Below are positions 62,376 to 64,000 of a stretch of 64,000 nucleotides of DNA, piece by piece. Each line of letters opens with the position of its first letter. The stretch's first letter is position 1. The position numbers were made by a program, and so were the translations under genes. The notes beneath the pieces were generated by a model. That model saw only the letters and a list, made by a program, of their open reading frames with translations. It searched no databases and was not told the DNA's origin. This stretch comes from Edolisoma coerulescens (taxonomy: Eukaryota > Chordata > Aves > Passeriformes > Campephagidae): NCBI GenBank assembly GCA_013397115.1, contig VWZW01004026.1:1674652-1738651 (forward strand), in the 5' to 3' direction.

Positions 62376-64000
62376 CAGCCAAAAAGGGGAAGCCAGAAAG
62401 CAAACAGTCTCACCTAGCTGCAGCTGTTCCACTGCGGGACACCTATAGCAAGGTAAATCGCTTGGCTCCTAAGGCGGTGGAAAAGAAGCCAGGCGACATA
62501 CAGCCAATGTCAGCAACCTCTTCGTACTTCTGTTCCCTTTTTCCTTGCTCATACTGGCAAATTTTTCCTCAGCTTTCTCCCAATGACAGCCTGGAAGCAC
62601 AACTAGAAAGATATTGCTTAGGCTCATGCGTTGGACTAGTGTAGCTCAAAGACCATCCTCTTCCTCATTTTCTCATCCTCCAAAGTAAATCTAGGCCATT
62701 TCAGACACAGCTTGCAAAAAGTACCTTAATGAAAAGTGTATTTGAAATTTCAGAAAAAAATCCCAAAATATCATTTGATGTCATATGCAGCTTATTATCT
62801 GGATGAAAGTCTCTATTTGTGTTAGTCTCAGAGTATCTATGTGGCTATCTATCTTTCAAAAAACCCCTGCTGTCATGTGCGTGTCCCTTTTTGTCGAGAC
62901 TATCTTTTCTACCTTTCAGAAAGTAATAGAGACCCATGAGGAGCCTCTTTGCAGTAGCTAGGAATTTCTATTTCACAGCCTCAGGTAGTCTCAACACAAT
63001 TGTACCGAATACATGAACAACAAAAGGGTTTTTGTTTGCTTGTTTTCCCTTTGGAGAGCACCAGTTCTTCTTTTCTGACATGGTCTTTTTTGTGTCTGTC
63101 AGTATCTTAACAAAATGCACACTTTCTTTAGGAGGATTTTTGTTCAAAAGATGCTAAATACTTCATAGGAGTAATTTGTTTATTTATACCAAGCACTTAG
63201 TTTAATGCTGCTTCTATACTCAATCTGATGAAAGGACTAGTTTTGTGTGTTCCTTATTTTATTAAATAGCTATTTAAATCTTCCCTTTTTATGATTATTT
63301 ACAGTTTTATTTTTCTTGCAGCATTTATTTTCCTGGGTATTACCTAAACACTTTTGTGCTAGCAGCCAAAGCCTAGTGGATTATGGGAACAGAGAAGTGG
63401 AGAAAACCTTCTGAAAAAGTCTTTAGCAACCAAATTGTAAATAGTTTTCATAAACTGAGCAACTTTCAAATTAGAAAAAGTCTTTTAGGTTCACTCTTTT
63501 AGACTTTTTTAGGGAAAGCTGATGCAAAAACTCCCATATCTGTTATTAAACCAAACCTACCAATGACCATTCATTCCAATCTTGCCTTTAAGTGTAGACA
63601 AGTGTTTCATACCTTCTTCTGTCTCCTAATAAGGAATAATCATACCTCTTTTGAAAAGCTCCCTTTCTCTCCATGTGACAATTGTAGCTGTGTGCGAGGC
63701 AGCCTGATGCCAGTGACCTGTACCAATTGCCTCTCCCAGAGAGGACTACTAGCATGACCACAAGACACAGCTCTGCAGCTTCTAGTACTGCACAAGCCTA
63801 TACAGAAATATCTACGAGCAGAGTTCCAGTCATTTTCAGCTGTCGGCCTCTCTCATCCCTGACTGCAAGCCCATTGCTGACTGCTTGTTCCCTGTCTCAT
63901 GTCAGCACAAGAATCCATACAAACTTTTCCTACTCCCATGTGTTCAATGGCCTCATTAACTCTTATGTCCCATCAAAAGATGCAAGAGCAAATAAGAAAG
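62376..64000. other. Region after the LTR, nothing recognised
   Basis: 62376-62470 is moderately GC-rich and may be retroviral leader or flanking DNA. No primer binding site could be assigned. The rest is AT-rich with no gene recognised. Confidence 0.4.

Overview
The window is AT-rich vertebrate nuclear DNA, almost certainly from a bird and most likely a passerine. The evidence is the repeat content. There are several decayed CR1 LINE fragments, including the CR1 reverse-transcriptase region and the CR1 3' terminal motif. There is one tRNA-Ile-headed, CR1-tailed SINE of the TguSINE1 type. There are several solo or fragmentary LTRs of kinds I recognise from passerine genomes. Nothing is bacterial: no operons, no ribosome binding sites, no CRISPR, no long uninterrupted genes. 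The longest open frames outside repeats (about 110-130 codons) are what chance gives in DNA this AT-rich. One base (16709) is ambiguous (n).

Layout: 1-9.3 kb is AT-rich sequence with nothing recognised. 9.37-9.97 kb is a CR1 3' end. 11.3-13.6 kb, plus a cassette at 25.1-25.2 kb, holds splice-bounded minus-strand open segments. With one exception (the last acceptor) their reading phases are compatible, and they would end in a protein with a C-terminal membrane anchor; this is the only candidate host-gene material. 14.26-14.39 kb is the SINE. 18.2 kb and 19.37-19.93 kb are LTR fragments; the second is interrupted by a 165-bp copy of sequence found again at 20.65-20.81 kb. 23.4-24.7 kb is a GC-rich, probably LTR-derived block. 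26.87-27.39 kb is a CR1. 28.67 kb is a perfect 28-bp tandem duplication. 30.49-30.62 kb is a large (CTTT)n microsatellite. 34.7 and 39.4 kb are strand-asymmetric A/C and G/T low-complexity tracts. 36.0-36.4 kb is a small CpG-dense island. 39.7 and 40.1 kb are short CR1 tails. 40.48 kb has overlapping palindromes. 43.6-43.7 kb is another candidate minus-strand terminal exon.

From 45 kb on the window is rich in retroelements: CR1 fragments (45.2, 49.3 kb), probable LTRs (48.2-49.0, 52.4-53.1, 61.9-62.4 kb), a nearly full-length solo LTR (50.06-50.63 kb) and an internally deleted minus-strand LTR (58.25-58.63 kb). The 61.9-kb LTR still shows two AP-1 motifs, a TATA box and a poly(A) signal.

There is no set of genes working together. 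The window reads as intergenic or large-intron DNA. The best leads are the possible minus-strand gene, the patch-like 165-bp duplication inside an LTR, the CpG island with a signal-peptide-like short ORF, and the duplicated AP-1 LTR promoter. Repeat family names come from memory of family consensus sequences, not from a database search.
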